Shown here piece by piece: positions 35,966-44,573 of a stretch of DNA of 64,000 bases (position 1 is its first letter; the number at the start of each line of letters is the position of its first letter). This stretch comes from Chitinophaga eiseniae. GTDB taxonomy: Bacteria > Bacteroidota > Bacteroidia > Chitinophagales > Chitinophagaceae. The position numbers and the translations under genes are program-made. Below the pieces are notes generated by a model, which was not told the DNA's origin, did no database searches, and saw only the letters and a list, made by a program, of their open reading frames with translations. The DNA lies in NCBI RefSeq assembly GCF_900167135.1, contig NZ_FUWZ01000002.1, positions 1,018,651 to 1,082,650 on the forward strand. The letters are read 5' to 3'.

Positions 35966-36703
35966 TTGCTTCACAAAACACGCGGCATAGTATTACGTAC
36001 GGTGAAATATGGCGACACGAGCGTGATCGCAGGCATCTTCACGGAATTATTCGGCCTTCAGTCCTATATCGTGAACGGCGTGCGGTCGTCCAAACCCAAA
36101 GCCGCCAAAGGCAACCTGCTCCAACCCGGAAATATTCTTGAACTGGTGGTGTATCATCAGGAGATCAAAAACCTGCAGCGTATCACTGAATTCAAGATGG
36201 GCTACATCTATACTTCCCTGCACTACAATGTGGTGAAAAACACCATTGCCCTCTACCTGATAGAGCTGCTGCAGAAGAGCCTGAAGCAACCGGAACAGCA
36301 CCTGGACCTGTATTACTTTACGGAAAATACATTACAACTGCTGGACGGATCGCCCACGGCGGTCATCGCCAACCTGCCGCTGTACTATACGCTGAAACTG
36401 GCGGCATTTCTGGGCTTTCGGCTCAACGGGCATTTTTCGGAGTATACCCCTTATCTGGATTTGCTGGAAGGAACATTTTCGGACCTGCCGCCGCACCATA
36501 GCGACCACCTGGACCCCGAGTACAGTGAACTGACCGACCGGCTGTTCCAGTGCAACGAAGTACAGCAGCTGGCAGCTATCCACATGTCAAAAGAAAAAAG
36601 AAGGAAATTACTATACGCTTACCTGGATTTTCTCCGGCTGCATATGCCTGATTTCACGGAGCTCCACTCACCGCCGATCCTGCACGAGATCCTTGACGCC
36701 TGA
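35966..36703 (+). CDS. recO: DNA repair protein RecO
   Basis: 245 residues from a TTG start, chosen because RecO proteins begin with the segment read here as MLHKTRGIVLRTVKYGDTSVI. The upstream extension to 35912 (also non-ATG) has no family likeness. RecO works in the RecF/RecOR recombination pathway, annealing ssDNA and loading RecA. Seen: the N-terminal OB fold (about 1-80, TRGIVLRTVKYGDTSVIAGIFTELFG) and the helical C-terminal domain. The four-cysteine zinc site of some RecO proteins is absent. The last 36 bp overlap the 3' end of lpxH on the other strand. Confidence 0.9.
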   Translation: MLHKTRGIVLRTVKYGDTSVIAGIFTELFGLQSYIVNGVRSSKPKAAKGNLLQPGNILELVVYHQEIKNLQRITEFKMGYIYTSLHYNVVKNTIALYLIELLQKSLKQPEQHLDLYYFTENTLQLLDGSPTAVIANLPLYYTLKLAAFLGFRLNGHFSEYTPYLDLLEGTFSDLPPHHSDHLDPEYSELTDRLFQCNEVQQLAAIHMSKEKRRKLLYAYLDFLRLHMPDFTELHSPPILHEILDA

Positions 36704-37486
36704 TTGCACCAATGCAGCTCCCGCATCTGTAAAGAATTCCAGCGTGGTAGTAGTGCCGTCGAAAACGGCGTAGGAAGTATAATTCAGCCATTCACCGAGA
36801 TTGATGTACCGGCTGTCGGGCCCTACAAGCAGGTCCAGCGGCAGATGGCGGTGGCCGAAAATAAAATAGTCGAAGTGTTCCCGTTGCAACACCTCACGAC
36901 TGTAAATGGCCAGCCACTCCTGATCTTCTCCGATGAAATGTTCCAGCTCCTGACCGGTAGCAGCGCGGCTTTTACGGCTGAAATAGTTGGCCAGGGAGAT
37001 GCCCATTACCGGGTGAATACAGGAAAACAACCAGCGGCATACCGGGTTACGGAATATTTTTTTGAGGAATTTATAACCATGATCACCCGGACCGAGACCG
37101 TCGCCATGGCCAATATAGAATTTTTTGCCGCTGATGGTAAATACCTGCGGCTCGTAATATACCGGGATGTTCAGCTCATCTTCAAAATAGCCGTCCATCC
37201 ACATATCATGATTACCAATAAATACAGATATACCGATGCCTTTGTCAGTGAGGTCCGCCAGTTTTCCCAGCAGCCGGGTATATCCTTTGGGGATCACATG
37301 TTTATATTCAAACCAGAAATCGAAAAGGTCCCCTACCAGGAAGATATGCGCAGCGTCTTTTTCCACCATCTCCAGCCACTGCACGATGAGCTTCTCCCGC
37401 TCCCGGCTGGCCGTCATGTTGGGCGCTCCGAGGTGAAAGTCGGAAGCAAAGTATATTTTCTTATTGGCTGGTAAAGGAATTTCCAT
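36668..37486 (-). CDS. lpxH: UDP-2,3-diacylglucosamine diphosphatase (LpxH-type)
   Basis: 272 residues from the ATG at 37486 (MEIPLPANKKIYF); a 14-residue extension to 37528 lacks family features. It hydrolyses UDP-2,3-diacylglucosamine to lipid X in lipid A synthesis, at the inner face of the inner membrane. Calcineurin-like metallophosphoesterase motifs are complete: SDFHLG, GDLFDFW, GNHDMW, GHGDGLG and GHRHLP. Convergent with recO, sharing a 36-bp 3' overlap. Confidence 0.9.
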   Translation of the reverse strand: MEIPLPANKKIYFASDFHLGAPNMTASREREKLIVQWLEMVEKDAAHIFLVGDLFDFWFEYKHVIPKGYTRLLGKLADLTDKGIGISVFIGNHDMWMDGYFEDELNIPVYYEPQVFTISGKKFYIGHGDGLGPGDHGYKFLKKIFRNPVCRWLFSCIHPVMGISLANYFSRKSRAATGQELEHFIGEDQEWLAIYSREVLQREHFDYFIFGHRHLPLDLLVGPDSRYINLGEWLNYTSYAVFDGTTTTLEFFTDAGAALVQSGVKDLVQDRR

Positions 37487-37515
37487 GTGACAATATGCAT
37501 TATCCCTCAAACATA

Positions 37516-37579
37516 TAGCCTTCCGCATATGGTTTTTAAAGAACGGGATGTTCTGTTAAAACCTGTAAGCGGAAGGCTA
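37516..37579. repeat. extended imperfect hairpin between the LUD gene and lpxH
   Basis: Outer arms TAGCCTTCCGC (37516-37526) and GCGGAAGGCTA (37569-37579) are perfect; inside, a near-complementary GGTTTT...GAAC / GTTC...AAAACC pair extends the stem. It lies between the LUD stop and the lpxH start. There is no T-run on either side, so it may be a transcript-stabilising or weak terminating structure. Confidence 0.6.
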
Positions 37580-37590
37580 CTGCAGATGAT

Positions 37591-38226
37591 TTATTCGTCT
37601 ACTAAAAATACGTATACTTCTTTTGGTCCGTGGATGCCCACCACCAGTGTTTTTTCGATGTCTGCCGTACGGCTGGGCCCTGTAGCAAAGGATATGGCTG
37701 AAGGCAGGTCGTTACCGTATTTATCTTTCAGTCTGCTGAAAGCATCTTTCAGGTCATACACCAGCTGGTGGGTATAAGCCACCATGATGTGAACAGGCGC
37801 ATATACGGGCACCACTCTTCCGCTGGGTTGAGCGGCACTGAGCACCACTGTACCGGTGCGGGCTATCAGGTATTCACAATCTGTGATAGCGGCATCTGCT
37901 TCATGTATGTTTCCCTGGTTTAAGGTAGGCAGGTCGTTTTTGCCTATCAGTTTTTGCAGGGAAGGCGTCTGGCAGTATACATTCCGCCATTCCTTATTAT
38001 CAGACAGCAACCGCAGGTTTTCGATCAGTTCTGCTTTGCTGGTACAGAAAACAAATTTCCCCTGTAACCTGGTAAATTCTTCTGCAAACCTCAGTTCCAG
38101 CCCTTCGCTGTCTGTCTTAAAAACAGCGGAGTTGCCCTCCGAATTGGGGAAGGGCAACTGTACTGGCTGGCTTAACGCATTCCGTACTCTCTTCAGAATA
38201 TTTTCCTTGGCAGGAGAAATCTTCAT
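37591..38226 (-). CDS. LUD-domain protein (LutC/YkgG-like)
   Basis: 211 residues. The LUD (lactate utilisation) fold is recognised from ADAAITDCEYLIARTGTVVLSAAQPSGRVVPVYAPVHIMVA and the C-terminal SFATGPSRTADIEKTLVVGIHGPKEVYVFLVDE. In lactate-utilisation operons LutC works with the iron-sulfur proteins LutA and LutB, but neither is here. Instead the gene lies 8 bp behind ftsH, so co-transcription with the protease is likely. Its role in this setting is unknown. Confidence 0.9.
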   Translation of the reverse strand: MKISPAKENILKRVRNALSQPVQLPFPNSEGNSAVFKTDSEGLELRFAEEFTRLQGKFVFCTSKAELIENLRLLSDNKEWRNVYCQTPSLQKLIGKNDLPTLNQGNIHEADAAITDCEYLIARTGTVVLSAAQPSGRVVPVYAPVHIMVAYTHQLVYDLKDAFSRLKDKYGNDLPSAISFATGPSRTADIEKTLVVGIHGPKEVYVFLVDE

Positions 38227-38234
38227 ATCAAAAA

Positions 38235-40268
38235 TTATGCATTAGCAGGTGAAGGAGAAGGGTTGATGATGTCTGTCGGATGTACACCGTCAGTCGTCAT
38301 GCCTTCTTTACCCAGGTGATGTTCTCTCGGCAAGTCATAAGGACGTTTGCCGATCAGCCTTTCCAGGTCGGACTGGTATAAAACTTCTTTTTCCAGCAGT
38401 TCCTTCGCAAGCGTTTTCACCTGTTCCATTCTTTCGGTCAGTAGGTTTTTGGTCCGCACGTAAGCCGCGTCAATCAGTTTTCTCACCTCTTCGTCGATCA
38501 ACCGGGATGTTTCCTCGGAGTACGGTTTGGTGAAAGACTGATCGCTGTTCGGATCATAGAAAGACACGTTGCCTATTTTATCGTTCATACCGTACACGGT
38601 CACCATAGCGTAGGCCATGCGGGTAATTACCTGCAGGTCATTTTGCGCGCCGGTGGATATTTTACCGAATACCAGCTCTTCCACCGCACGGCCGCCAAGG
38701 GTCATGCAAATATCGTCCAGCAGTTGTTCGGTGTTGTACAGGTATTGTTCTTTCGGCAGGTATTGCGCGTATCCGAGTGCAGCCACGCCGCGGGGCACGA
38801 TGGTCACCTTTACCAGCGGGTTAGCGTGTTCGAGGTACCATCCGCAGATAGCATGTCCTGCTTCGTGATAAGCGATGACTTCTTTTTCTTCCGGGGAGAT
38901 GATTTTGTTTTTCTTTTCGAGACCACCGATCACACGGTCGATAGCATCGTTGAAATCTTCCATCTCCACCTGTGTTTTGCCTTTACGGGCAGCGATCAGG
39001 GCTGCCTCGTTACATACGTTGGCAATATCGGCGCCGGCGAAACCGGGCGTCATGGAGGCCAGTTTCTTCACATCCAGGTTAGGGGATGTTTTGATAGGCT
39101 TCAGGTGTACTTCGAAGATAGTCTCTCTTCCGGCCAGGTCTGGTTTGTCAATGGAAATCTGACGGTCAAAGCGGCCGGGGCGCAGCAGAGCGCTGTCCAG
39201 CACATCCGGGCGGTTGGTGGCCGCGAGAATGATGATACCGCTGTCGGTACCAAAACCGTCCATTTCCACGAGCAGCTGGTTCAGGGTGTTTTCCCTTTCG
39301 TCATTGCTCATCATGACATTTTTACCTCTGGCGCGACCGATCGCATCAATTTCATCGATGAAGATGATACAGGGTGCTTTTTCGCGGGCTTGTTTGAACA
39401 GGTCGCGTACACGGCTGGCACCCACACCCACGAACAGTTCCACGAAATCAGAACCGGACATGGAGAAGAAAGGTACCTGCGCTTCTCCCGCCATGGCTTT
39501 CGCCAGCAGGGTTTTACCGGTACCCGGAGGGCCTACGAGCAGCGCGCCTTTCGGTATTTTACCACCCAGAGAAGTGTATTTTTTCGGATTTTTCAGGAAA
39601 TCCACGATTTCCATCACTTCCACCTTCGCTTCGTCCAGACCAGCCACATCGTTGAACGTAATGTTCACGCGGGTGCCTTTATCGAACAAAGTGGCTTTGG
39701 ATTTGCCGATATTGAAGATGCCGCCCGGGCCACCGCTACCGCCGGCAGGGCCGCCCATTTTACGCATCAGCAATACCCACAGGCCAATGATCAGGATGAT
39801 AGGCAGCAGCAACTGGAAAATCGGTTCAAACCAGCTTTGACGTTCGTCATAGGAGATTTTTACCTGGCTTTCCATCGGCACGCCTTCCTGGGCTTTGTCG
39901 ATATCTTTTTTGAAGCTCTCTTCACTACCAATAGAGAAGCGGTAGTGAGGTCCCGGGTTCAGGCCGCCGCCAAAACGGCTTCTGGCCACTTCCGTGAATT
40001 TTGGCAGTTTAAGACTGTCCTGTTTTATGTAGACTTCTACATATTTCTTGTTTACGACAACCAATTTATCTACGTCCCCAGGTTTCAAATAACTTACCTG
40101 AAATTCCTGGAAGCTGATCTCTTTGGTAGAGGGTCTGAAATCCGGGAGGAAGTTCATTGCGAGCAGGGCGATGCCTATAAAGGCATATACCCAGTATATA
40201 TTGAACTTCGGTCCTTTCTTCGGAGATTTCTCTGAACCCTTGTTGAAGTTATTGCCTCCTTTTTCCAT
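38235..40268 (-). CDS. ftsH: ATP-dependent zinc metalloprotease FtsH
   Basis: 677 residues. A hexameric inner-membrane AAA+ protease that degrades unneeded or misfolded membrane and soluble proteins. Seen: TM1 (about 22-42), a periplasmic domain, TM2 (about 148-168), Walker A GPPGTGKT (246-253), Walker B IIFIDEID (301-308), the second region of homology [19 protein letters not shown] (351-369) and the zinc motif HEAGH (468-472). A glycine-rich linker (172-184) joins the membrane part to the ATPase. It follows rsfS by 77 bp and is tightly followed by the LUD gene. Confidence 0.97.
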   Translation of the reverse strand: MEKGGNNFNKGSEKSPKKGPKFNIYWVYAFIGIALLAMNFLPDFRPSTKEISFQEFQVSYLKPGDVDKLVVVNKKYVEVYIKQDSLKLPKFTEVARSRFGGGLNPGPHYRFSIGSEESFKKDIDKAQEGVPMESQVKISYDERQSWFEPIFQLLLPIILIIGLWVLLMRKMGGPAGGSGGPGGIFNIGKSKATLFDKGTRVNITFNDVAGLDEAKVEVMEIVDFLKNPKKYTSLGGKIPKGALLVGPPGTGKTLLAKAMAGEAQVPFFSMSGSDFVELFVGVGASRVRDLFKQAREKAPCIIFIDEIDAIGRARGKNVMMSNDERENTLNQLLVEMDGFGTDSGIIILAATNRPDVLDSALLRPGRFDRQISIDKPDLAGRETIFEVHLKPIKTSPNLDVKKLASMTPGFAGADIANVCNEAALIAARKGKTQVEMEDFNDAIDRVIGGLEKKNKIISPEEKEVIAYHEAGHAICGWYLEHANPLVKVTIVPRGVAALGYAQYLPKEQYLYNTEQLLDDICMTLGGRAVEELVFGKISTGAQNDLQVITRMAYAMVTVYGMNDKIGNVSFYDPNSDQSFTKPYSEETSRLIDEEVRKLIDAAYVRTKNLLTERMEQVKTLAKELLEKEVLYQSDLERLIGKRPYDLPREHHLGKEGMTTDGVHPTDIINPSPSPANA

Positions 40269-40345
40269 AATCTTACGCTCCTTTACGGATGTTTATTACA
40301 ATCAGAATATTTATATAATAATTAATACTTTCACGACTGTTTTGT

Positions 40346-40750
40346 TCAGTCATCGTTGTGGTCCATCCTGTCGGCGTCACTCCACATTTCTTCGAGATTA
40401 TAGAATTTCCTTGTTTCCGGCTGGAATATATGCACTACAATATTCACATAGTCCACCAGTATCCACTGTTGAGCAGTAAAGCCCTCGTGTTTATAAGGGG
40501 CTTCACCTACTTTCAGCTCCACTTCGTGTGCAACAAAATCGGCGATAGCTCTTACCTGGGTATTGGAATTGGCTTCACATATTACAAAGAAATCGGCCAC
40601 AGCTTCAGGAATCTGGCGTAGATCCAGGGATACGATATTTTCCCCCTTCTTTTCCTGTATGGCTTTTATGATGGTGGTAAAAATTTCACTTTCTCTGGTC
40701 AGGCGCGTTTGGGCCTTTTTCCTCGTGCTCAGAACGGTTAAGGGTGCCAA
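40346..40750 (-). CDS. rsfS: ribosomal silencing factor RsfS
   Basis: 134 residues, beginning at a TTG; no ATG fits before the conserved core. RsfS (YbeB/DUF143) binds L14 of the 50S subunit and blocks subunit joining when nutrients are scarce. Seen: SEIFTTIIKAIQEKKGENIVSLDLRQIPEAVADFFVICEANSNTQVRAIAD and the end WILVDYVNIVVHIFQPETRKFYNLEEMW, both typical. It is the first gene of the run towards ftsH and is divergent from birA. Confidence 0.92.
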   Translation of the reverse strand: MAPLTVLSTRKKAQTRLTRESEIFTTIIKAIQEKKGENIVSLDLRQIPEAVADFFVICEANSNTQVRAIADFVAHEVELKVGEAPYKHEGFTAQQWILVDYVNIVVHIFQPETRKFYNLEEMWSDADRMDHNDD

Positions 40751-40786
40751 TAAATCTCGTTTTTGTTAAAAATAAACTTTAATTGT

Positions 40787-40794
40787 CAAAGTTA
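40787..40794 (-). promoter_or_regulatory. -7 element for rsfS-ftsH
   Basis: On the minus strand TAACTTTG (40794-40787) matches TAnnTTTG, 37 bp before the TTG start. No good -33 is seen. Confidence 0.35.
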
Positions 40795-40908
40795 CTAAAC
40801 AAGCACTAATATAACGTGCAGAAATATCATGCTCAAGGGCCTACAAATGTTAAGAAAATAATAAAATGAATTACTTTTCCGGCTGTTTTAAGACTAAAAA
40901 AGGTTCAT

Positions 40909-41652
40909 GTGGTAGGACACCCGTTTTATATATTAGACGAAATTGACAGCACCAATAACTATGCCATGGAACGGGTAAATTCCGGCCAGGTGACATCCGG
41001 TACAGCCTGGTTTACCAGCAACCAGACAGCAGGAAAAGGCACCCGTGGCAAACAATGGGTAGCCCGCCCCGGAGACATCATAGCCCTCTCCATAGCGCTG
41101 CAACCAGCCATGTTGCCGCTTTCCCGCCAGTTCATGCTAAGCATGGCGGTAGCCCTCGGCACACACGATTTCTTCTCGGCCCATGCCGGCGACGAAACAG
41201 TTATCAAATGGCCAAATGATATTTACTGGCGTGACAGAAAGGCAGGAGGCATCCTGATAGAGAATGTTTTAAGGGGTAATATGTGGCATTATGCCATTAT
41301 TGGCATCGGACTCAACCTGAATCAGGGGAAATTTCCGGAGCACCTGCCCAACGCAGTGTCACTAAAGCAGATCACCGGCAAAAACTGGGACGCCGTCACC
41401 CTGGCACAGGAGCTTTGCCGCTATCTCGATGCCCGTATCCGGACACTGCAGATGTCCGCTCTTGATACACTATTGGCAGAATATACCTCCAAACTGTTCC
41501 GCTGGCAACAACCCGGCCTGTACCGGAAAGACGGCGTCGTTTTTCAGGGCATCATCCGCGACGTACTGCCCGACGGGCACCTCTGCCTCGAAAGAGAAGG
41601 GGAAATCCTCCGGCTGGGCTTCGGGGAAGTGGAGTTCGTGCTGGGTCAATAG
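40909..41652 (+). CDS. birA: biotin-[acetyl-CoA-carboxylase] ligase
   Basis: 247 residues from a GTG start; an overlapping ATG at 40907 is out of frame and stops at once. It activates biotin to biotinyl-AMP and attaches it to the carrier lysine of biotin-dependent carboxylases. Seen: EIDSTNNYAM, the biotinyl-AMP loop AGKGTRGKQW, KWPNDIYW and KAGGILIE, and a C-terminal beta domain. It lacks the N-terminal DNA-binding domain of E. coli BirA, so it is a ligase only (group I). The stop overlaps the convergent glycosyltransferase gene by 7 bp. Confidence 0.93.
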   Translation: MVGHPFYILDEIDSTNNYAMERVNSGQVTSGTAWFTSNQTAGKGTRGKQWVARPGDIIALSIALQPAMLPLSRQFMLSMAVALGTHDFFSAHAGDETVIKWPNDIYWRDRKAGGILIENVLRGNMWHYAIIGIGLNLNQGKFPEHLPNAVSLKQITGKNWDAVTLAQELCRYLDARIRTLQMSALDTLLAEYTSKLFRWQQPGLYRKDGVVFQGIIRDVLPDGHLCLEREGEILRLGFGEVEFVLGQ

Positions 41653-43184
41653 CGATAGCTCCGCTGCCGCTCCTGCACCGCCTTGCGCAGCAGTGCCGGC
41701 ACCTGCGGCGACAGCCCGGACAACAGGTACACCGGCGCACCATGCTCCCGGGCCAGCGAATCCTCCAGCGAGCCAATCTTTTCCATCTTCCCAATCAGCG
41801 GGCGATAGGCTTCAGAAGGCGTTTCTCCGACCAGCACAATGTATTGCAGAGAGTCCAGCGGCGGAAACCAGTACACATAATCCGCGCTGAAGGATACCGC
41901 CGCCGGCATCCGGCCGCGGTTATAATAATTGACCGCTCCCGCCTCACCATAATTTTCGCAAAGTACCAGCGTGTTTTTCCTGTCATGCTCCGGCACCCGT
42001 TGCCACGCCTGCATGGCCAGCTGCGCAGTTTCCCCCCAGCCCAGCATGTCGGCAAAATCCTGCGGCAACGCATGATTTTTCCCGTCTTCCCACCGCAACA
42101 TGCCCAGCGCGGCAAACTTGCCCGACTTCTCCTGTATCTGCGCAGGGCTCAGCACCGGGAAAACAACGTTGAGCAGGTATACAAAAGGCAGCACCACAAC
42201 GGCCAGCCATAATATGCGCAGATAACGGGTCCAGCCATTTCGGAAAACGCGCTCCCAGTAAGTACTGCCAAAGGCTATCAGCACCGGGTAAAGCCCCAGC
42301 GCGTAATAACTCTTTGCCCTCATGTAAATCAACAGCAATATCACCAGCACATACATCAGCAAAATAACACGGTATAGCCGGTAGGGCCAGTAAAAAAACA
42401 GCCCCGCAAAGGCCGCCACAATAAGAAAGGCGCCGCCAAAGAAAAAGATAAACTGGTCCGCCGCAAAGTCCATCCGGTTCACATGCACCAGTTGCGTGGT
42501 CGCCAGCTCTTTCATATGATGCAGCACCGGAAAACCTTGCTGTATCTGCCATACCAGGTTAGGCGCCGCCAACGCCAGCGCGATCAGCGCTCCCAGATAG
42601 AGCGCCTTCTCCCGGAAAATGCGTCGGTGCGACGATAGCAGCAACGCCACCAGCCATCCGGCCAGCAGCACCATCACCGTATATTTATTGAGCACCCCGA
42701 TCCCGGCCACCACGCCCGCCCATAACAACCATTTCCCCTGCTGGCTTTGCAGATAACGCATCATCAGCCAGCATAACAATGCCCACACCAGCACGTCAAA
42801 AGAATTAGGCTGATAAAGCACATTTAAACGGGAAAAAGCCGAACAAACGAACAACGACAGGGCCAGCGCCTGTGCATACAGCCCGCCGCCGAGGAAACGC
42901 ACCATCCGCCATATCACCACCATGGTCAGCGCGCCGTACAACGCCGGAAAAAACCGTACCCAGTACTCACCACCGCCCAGCCACCTGACCAGCAGGGAAT
43001 TAAACGCCGTAAAAGGCGGTACCGATAAATACCCTGCTGCCAGATGATACCCCATGTCCAGATGCAGGTACTCATCGCGGTGCAACTCAAAGGCCGGGTT
43101 TACCACCGTATACTGAAACGCCATCTTAAATACCAGAAACAACAAGAGCAATAACAGGGAAGTACGACGCTGGCTCAGCTCCAT
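41646..43184 (-). CDS. GT39/ArnT-like membrane glycosyltransferase
   Basis: 512 residues from the ATG at 43184 (MELSQRRTS); the 53-residue extension to 43343 is hydrophilic and lacks family likeness. About 10-12 transmembrane helices follow the GT-C fold. The first periplasmic loop holds HRDEYLHLDMGYHLAAGYLSVPPF, where the acidic pair next to the first helix is the expected metal/catalytic site of dolichyl- or polyprenyl-phosphate-sugar transferases. A soluble C-terminal part (about 350-512) follows. It should transfer a sugar from a lipid carrier to a lipid or protein acceptor at the periplasmic face; neither donor nor acceptor is known. Confidence 0.88.
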   Translation of the reverse strand: MELSQRRTSLLLLLLFLVFKMAFQYTVVNPAFELHRDEYLHLDMGYHLAAGYLSVPPFTAFNSLLVRWLGGGEYWVRFFPALYGALTMVVIWRMVRFLGGGLYAQALALSLFVCSAFSRLNVLYQPNSFDVLVWALLCWLMMRYLQSQQGKWLLWAGVVAGIGVLNKYTVMVLLAGWLVALLLSSHRRIFREKALYLGALIALALAAPNLVWQIQQGFPVLHHMKELATTQLVHVNRMDFAADQFIFFFGGAFLIVAAFAGLFFYWPYRLYRVILLMYVLVILLLIYMRAKSYYALGLYPVLIAFGSTYWERVFRNGWTRYLRILWLAVVVLPFVYLLNVVFPVLSPAQIQEKSGKFAALGMLRWEDGKNHALPQDFADMLGWGETAQLAMQAWQRVPEHDRKNTLVLCENYGEAGAVNYYNRGRMPAAVSFSADYVYWFPPLDSLQYIVLVGETPSEAYRPLIGKMEKIGSLEDSLAREHGAPVYLLSGLSPQVPALLRKAVQERQRSYRY

Positions 43185-43554
43185 GGAATATGATTTTGAT
43201 TGATCAATGACAGGGACTTGTATGATGTTGTCAGCAAAAAAAAGCGGAAAACTGCCTTTTAAAAGCACAGTCATTCCGCAGGTAACTTTAGTATCTTGCT
43301 TATCCGCTTTGCAGGCAGGACGCTCTGTACAAGGGATCATCAAGGCATCGATGATAACAAGATTTTGGTTGATAAAGGCGTTAACAAATTGTGAAATTTT
43401 CGGAAATAAATCAAAAATGAATTTGCAACTTTGTTGCGTTTAATAATGCCGGGCAGTCCCACAAAGCGTTTGAAGGTATCTACAGGTATAAAAACTTAAC
43501 ATAGTCACCCTATATTACCCCGAAAAATTTATCGGGAAACCATTACATTTGATC
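43185..43554. other. divergent intergenic region, glycosyltransferase / araC-like gene
   Basis: 370 bp without a gene. It contains small inverted repeats (GCAAC-GTTGC at 43425-43437 and CCCGA-TCGGG at 43519-43536). A TACATTTG box (43544-43551) ends only 3 bp before the araC-like ATG, so it is probably not its promoter unless the mRNA is leaderless. Confidence 0.4.
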
Positions 43555-44484
43555 ATGCCTATTCAAAAAACCCCCGCCATTCAGCTCCAGAGAATGGAGG
43601 ACTTCACCGAAAAACTGTACTCCCCGCATATGATACCCAAAGCACCGCTGAAAGGCAGCTTTGCCGTACATGACCGGGCCGAGTACCCCTGTGTGGACGA
43701 AGTGATCGCCAGCAGAAGGGACTATTATAAGATCAGCTTTTTCAGCAAAGGCAAAGGGATATTCACCATGGGGGAAGACCGCTATGAGATAGATGGTCCC
43801 ACATTGCTGTTCCTGAATCCGCACGAGATCAAAACATGGAGAGCTGCTACAGACGAACAGGAGGGCTATTTCTGCCTCTTTACCGATCTGTTGTTCGACT
43901 CCGTACATTCACCGCATGAAGACCTGCTCCATCACCCGCTGCTGCAGCAGGGCGCAAGGGCAGTATTTAAGCTCAACGAGCAACAATCCGGTTACCTGCA
44001 GTCCATTTTCCGGCAATTGCTGAAAGAATACCAGGAGAACGCCGCTTTTAAACAGGAAGCCATTCTGATTTACCTGCGGCTGCTGATGCTGGAAGGCAAA
44101 AGGCTGGCAACGGAAGCATACACGCCGCAAAGAACACAAACCGCCGCGCAGGTGCTCTCACACCGCTTCACCGATATGCTGGAAAAACAGTTTCCCATTG
44201 AATACAACCATCACCAGGTGAAACTGAAAACCGCGAAGGAGTTCGCCGTTCAACTTAATACGCATCCCAATCATCTGAACGCATGCGTAAAACAATCGAC
44301 CGGCCGTACTGTGAGCGAGCATATCCGTATGCGCCTGTTGCTGGAAGCCAGGCTGCTGCTGATACACACCGACTGGCAAATCTCCGAAATAGCCTGGTGC
44401 CTCGGTTTTGAAGACCCGGGGAACTTCACCCATTTCTTCAAAAACCACAGCGGGCAGTCGCCCCATATCTACCGGCTACAGTAA
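43555..44484 (+). CDS. AraC-family transcriptional regulator
   Basis: 309 residues from the ATG at 43555; an in-frame TTG two codons upstream is less likely. The N-terminal half (about 40-130) is cupin-like (YYKISFFSKGKGIFTMGEDRYEIDGPTLLFLNPHE) and should bind a small effector. The C-terminal 100 residues carry the two helix-turn-helix motifs (TAKEFAVQLNTHPNHLNACVKQSTG and ISEIAWCLGFEDPGNFTHFFKNHSGQSP). The aldo/keto reductase gene lies 89 bp downstream in the same direction, with two direct repeats in front of it that suit an AraC activator. Local control of that gene is the simplest reading. Confidence 0.9.
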   Translation: MPIQKTPAIQLQRMEDFTEKLYSPHMIPKAPLKGSFAVHDRAEYPCVDEVIASRRDYYKISFFSKGKGIFTMGEDRYEIDGPTLLFLNPHEIKTWRAATDEQEGYFCLFTDLLFDSVHSPHEDLLHHPLLQQGARAVFKLNEQQSGYLQSIFRQLLKEYQENAAFKQEAILIYLRLLMLEGKRLATEAYTPQRTQTAAQVLSHRFTDMLEKQFPIEYNHHQVKLKTAKEFAVQLNTHPNHLNACVKQSTGRTVSEHIRMRLLLEARLLLIHTDWQISEIAWCLGFEDPGNFTHFFKNHSGQSPHIYRLQ

Positions 44485-44524
44485 TACTTTGATTTTTACA
44501 ATTAATACTTTGCCTGCTACAATT
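44482..44524 (+). promoter_or_regulatory. tandem direct repeats, probable AraC-type operator
   Basis: Two copies of TAATACTTTG-N6-ACAATT start at 44482 and 44503, 21 bp apart, identical at 18 of 22 positions with the differences confined to the middle six. The second overlaps the -33 region of the reductase promoter. Direct half-sites two helical turns apart touching the promoter are the standard layout for AraC activators. Confidence 0.65.
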
Positions 44525-44552
44525 GCTGTCCACTTACCGCTGGTTAATTTTG
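44522..44552 (+). promoter_or_regulatory. promoter of the aldo/keto reductase gene
   Basis: -33 element ATTG (44522-44525), a 19-bp spacer and TAATTTTG (44545-44552). The ATG follows 21 bp later. The -33 has one mismatch to TTTG, which would fit dependence on an activator. Confidence 0.6.
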
Positions 44553-44573
44553 ACACCATAAAAATTTAACTAT

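Noticed and set aside
38643..40235. 530-residue plus-strand frame over ftsH
   Set aside because: Antisense to a complete ftsH with all catalytic motifs; no family features of its own.
43185..43343. 53-residue extension of the glycosyltransferase
   Set aside because: Hydrophilic and without family likeness. The ATG at 43184 precedes the first membrane helix directly.
43544..43551. TACATTTG box as the promoter of the AraC gene
   Set aside because: It ends 3 bp before the ATG and has no -33. It could work only for a leaderless mRNA, so it is not listed as a promoter.
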